Part shown: positions 62,397-64,000 of the stretch, one piece after another
Layout: every line of letters begins with the position of its first letter
Numbering within the stretch: position 1 is the first letter of the stretch
DNA from: Terrimonas sp.
GTDB lineage: Bacteria; Bacteroidota; Bacteroidia; Chitinophagales; Chitinophagaceae
Direction: 5' to 3'
Assembly (NCBI RefSeq): GCF_003075435.1
Contig: NZ_QCZJ01000001.1
Location: 434,001 to 498,000 of the forward strand
DNA: 64,000 nt
Notes under the pieces: model-generated
The model's database searches: none
Told to the model about the DNA's origin: nothing
Seen by the model: only the letters and a program-made list of their open reading frames with translations
Position numbers and translations under genes: made by a program

Positions 62397-63734
62397 ATGT
62401 TCAAAAAAATACTGATTGCAAATCGTGGCGAAATTGCATTGCGTATTATACGCACCTGCAGGGAAATGGGCATCAAAACCGTTGCCGTTTATTCCACCGC
62501 CGACAAAGACAGCCTGCATGTAAAGTTTGCTGACGAGGCGGTTTGTATTGGTCGCCCTCAAAGTGCAGATTCTTATTTGAACATACCGCACCTGATGTCT
62601 GCCGCTGAAATTACCAATGCAGATGCTATACATCCCGGGTATGGTTTTTTGGCCGAGAATGCAAGATTTGCCAGGATATGCGGTGAGCATGGTATAAAAT
62701 TTATTGGACCTACTCCTGATATGATCAACGCGATGGGCGATAAGATCACCGCGAAAGAAACAATGATCAAAGCCGGCGTGCCTGTAGTACCTGGTGGTGA
62801 AGGCTTACTGGGAAGTGTGGATGAAGCTAAAGGCCTTGCAAAAGAAATTGGTTACCCCGTTATATTGAAAGCAACAGCCGGCGGCGGCGGTAAGGGTATG
62901 CGTGTGGTTTGGGAAGAAAGTGAGATGGAAAAAGCGTACAGCACCGCTAAGGCAGAGGCTGGTGCATCGTTTAAAAATGACGGGGTGTATATGGAAAAGT
63001 TTGTGGAAGAACCTCGCCATATAGAAATACAAATTGCGGGTGACCGTTACGGTAAGGTTTGCCACATGAGCGAAAGAGATTGTTCCATTCAACGCCGCCA
63101 TCAAAAGCTGGTCGAAGAATCTCCTTCTCCATTTATGACCAATGATCTTCGTGAGAAAATGGGAGAAGCAGCAGTTAAAGCAGCATCTGCTATTAATTAT
63201 GAAAGCGTTGGCACAATAGAATTCCTGGTTGACAAGCACAGGAATTTTTATTTTATGGAGATGAATACGCGTATCCAGGTAGAACATTGTGTAACAGAAG
63301 AAGTGACCAATTTTGATCTTATTAAAGAACAGATAAAAATAGCATCAGGCGAATCTATTTCAGGCAGAAATTATTACCCTGAAATGCATGCTATTGAATG
63401 CCGTATTAATGCTGAAGATCCTTATAATGACTTCAGACCATCACCCGGAAAAATAACGGTATTGCACCAACCGGGTGGGCATGGCGTGAGAATTGACTCG
63501 CATACTTATGCCGGCTATATTATTCCGCCATACTATGATTCCATGATCGCTAAAATTATCGCTGTTGCCCGCACAAGGGAAGAAGCTATAAATACCATGA
63601 GCCGCGCCCTCAGTGAATATGTGATTGAAGGTGTAAAAACCACTATTCCTTTTCACCAGCAACTTATGCGTAATGAAGATTTTATAAAAGGCAACTTTAC
63701 CACGAAGTTCCTTGAAAGTTTTACTATGTTGTAG
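62397..63734 (+). CDS. accC: Biotin carboxylase of acetyl-CoA carboxylase
   Basis: A 445-residue ATP-grasp enzyme: [21 protein letters not shown] at the N-terminus, the glycine-rich ATP loop [15 protein letters not shown] near 159, [24 protein letters not shown], the ATP-grasp metal site [23 protein letters not shown], and the C-terminal barrel-sandwich hybrid. It charges the biotin of AccB using bicarbonate and ATP. It is in one unit with accB and ends at a strong terminator. Confidence 0.96.
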   Translation: MFKKILIANRGEIALRIIRTCREMGIKTVAVYSTADKDSLHVKFADEAVCIGRPQSADSYLNIPHLMSAAEITNADAIHPGYGFLAENARFARICGEHGIKFIGPTPDMINAMGDKITAKETMIKAGVPVVPGGEGLLGSVDEAKGLAKEIGYPVILKATAGGGGKGMRVVWEESEMEKAYSTAKAEAGASFKNDGVYMEKFVEEPRHIEIQIAGDRYGKVCHMSERDCSIQRRHQKLVEESPSPFMTNDLREKMGEAAVKAASAINYESVGTIEFLVDKHRNFYFMEMNTRIQVEHCVTEEVTNFDLIKEQIKIASGESISGRNYYPEMHAIECRINAEDPYNDFRPSPGKITVLHQPGGHGVRIDSHTYAGYIIPPYYDSMIAKIIAVARTREEAINTMSRALSEYVIEGVKTTIPFHQQLMRNEDFIKGNFTTKFLESFTML

Positions 63735-63755
63735 CCACTGCTATCTGTCTTGACT

Positions 63756-63781
63756 ATCCCCCGCTATGCGGGGGATTTTTA
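63756..63781 (+). terminator. Terminator after accC
   Basis: A perfect 9-bp stem ATCCCCCGC/GCGGGGGAT with loop TAT followed by TTTTTAT. It lies 22 bases after the accC stop. Confidence 0.95.
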
Positions 63782-63916
63782 TTTCTGTCACTTAGGTGTT
63801 TGACTTTATTGTCCAACTGATCGCCTTTTATAAAGCAACAAACTAACACCATACAAGTTACATTTTTGTATGCAGGCATATCCTGGCTTCGTAAAGAATG
63901 TAAAATCAATTATTAC
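63782..63916. other. Short gap with no visible gene
   Basis: AT-rich sequence between the accC terminator and the end of the converging ABC-transporter gene. Nothing recognisable beyond A/T tracts. Confidence 0.5.
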
Positions 63917-64000
63917 TTATCGCAATCCGTATTGTATCACCTTTTTTCTTTCTCCTATCTGCTGACGCCACATCGCGTAATACAATCCTTTTTCGCTGAG
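63917..64000 (-). CDS. C-terminal end of an ABC transporter (partial)
   Basis: The reverse strand entering the window edge reads LSEKGLYYAMWRQQIGER, then a short basic tail and a TAA at 63917-63919. The S/A-K-G-L-Y-x-x-L/M-W-x-x-Q pattern is the usual C-terminus of the nucleotide-binding domain of exporter-type ABC transporters (after the H-loop). Only 27 residues are visible. The type of transporter cannot be told. Confidence 0.6.
   Translation of the reverse strand, partial: LSEKGLYYAMWRQQIGERKKVIQYGLR

Overview
The window comes from a chromosome of the phylum Bacteroidota, most likely family Chitinophagaceae. The clues are TTTG-N18-20-TAnnTTTG promoters, almost no Shine-Dalgarno signals, many lipoproteins and small secreted proteins, TonB-plug-like secreted proteins, OmpA/PD40 proteins, LytS/LytR signalling, and a fused E1 alpha/beta dehydrogenase. 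Nearly everything is chromosomal housekeeping or lineage-specific accessory DNA. I see no rRNA operon, phage, insertion sequence or CRISPR array.

Layout. 1-6.2 kb: a cut-off lipoprotein, a four-gene LiaF-like/DUF4288/LytS/LytR operon, a small outer-membrane barrel, an NlpE-like lipoprotein and a secreted M24 peptidase. 6.4-13.1 kb: a complete six-gene ebo cluster (eboA-eboF) in one direction. 13.5-25 kb: a beta-CASP nuclease, a GH13 enzyme, a secreted AGE-family epimerase, a PhyH dioxygenase, a TPR/PD40/OmpA protein, a DoxX/MauE-like protein, an orphan OppB-like permease and a YefM/YoeB locus whose antitoxin carries an in-frame stop. 25-29 kb: two secreted plug-like proteins and riboflavin synthase.

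29-39 kb is the translation and secretion core: rpsU, xerC, hpf, tRNA-Thr/Tyr/Gly/Thr, tuf, tRNA-Trp, secE, nusG, pyrG and yidC. The order Thr(TGT)-Tyr(GTA)-Gly(TCC)-Thr(GGT)-tuf matches thrU-tyrU-glyT-thrT-tufB of Escherichia coli. A strong terminator directly after nusG separates it from any ribosomal-protein operon. pyrG has an apparent intrinsic terminator between its promoter and its start codon.

39-64 kb holds a TPR protein, a ComA-like phosphosulfolactate synthase overlapping aroE, a NUMOD protein with a degenerate HNH region, a glycosyltransferase remnant beside a UbiA/methyltransferase pair, tRNA-Ala, citrate synthase, an LptF/G permease, tgt, a GT2 glycosyltransferase, rsmG, a 7TMR-type kinase/LuxR regulator pair, the fused E1 dehydrogenase, efp, accB and accC. 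It ends with the C-terminus of a probable ABC transporter.

The observations most worth a second look are: (i) an intact YoeB toxin beside an antitoxin truncated by a single nonsense codon; (ii) the ebo cluster, whose metabolite in this phylum is unknown to me; (iii) the candidate pyrG attenuator; (iv) a ~170-bp palindromic dispersed repeat present twice in opposite orientation; (v) a NUMOD/HNH-like protein without the expected catalytic histidines; and (vi) a Tgt enzyme that has lost its four zinc ligands.
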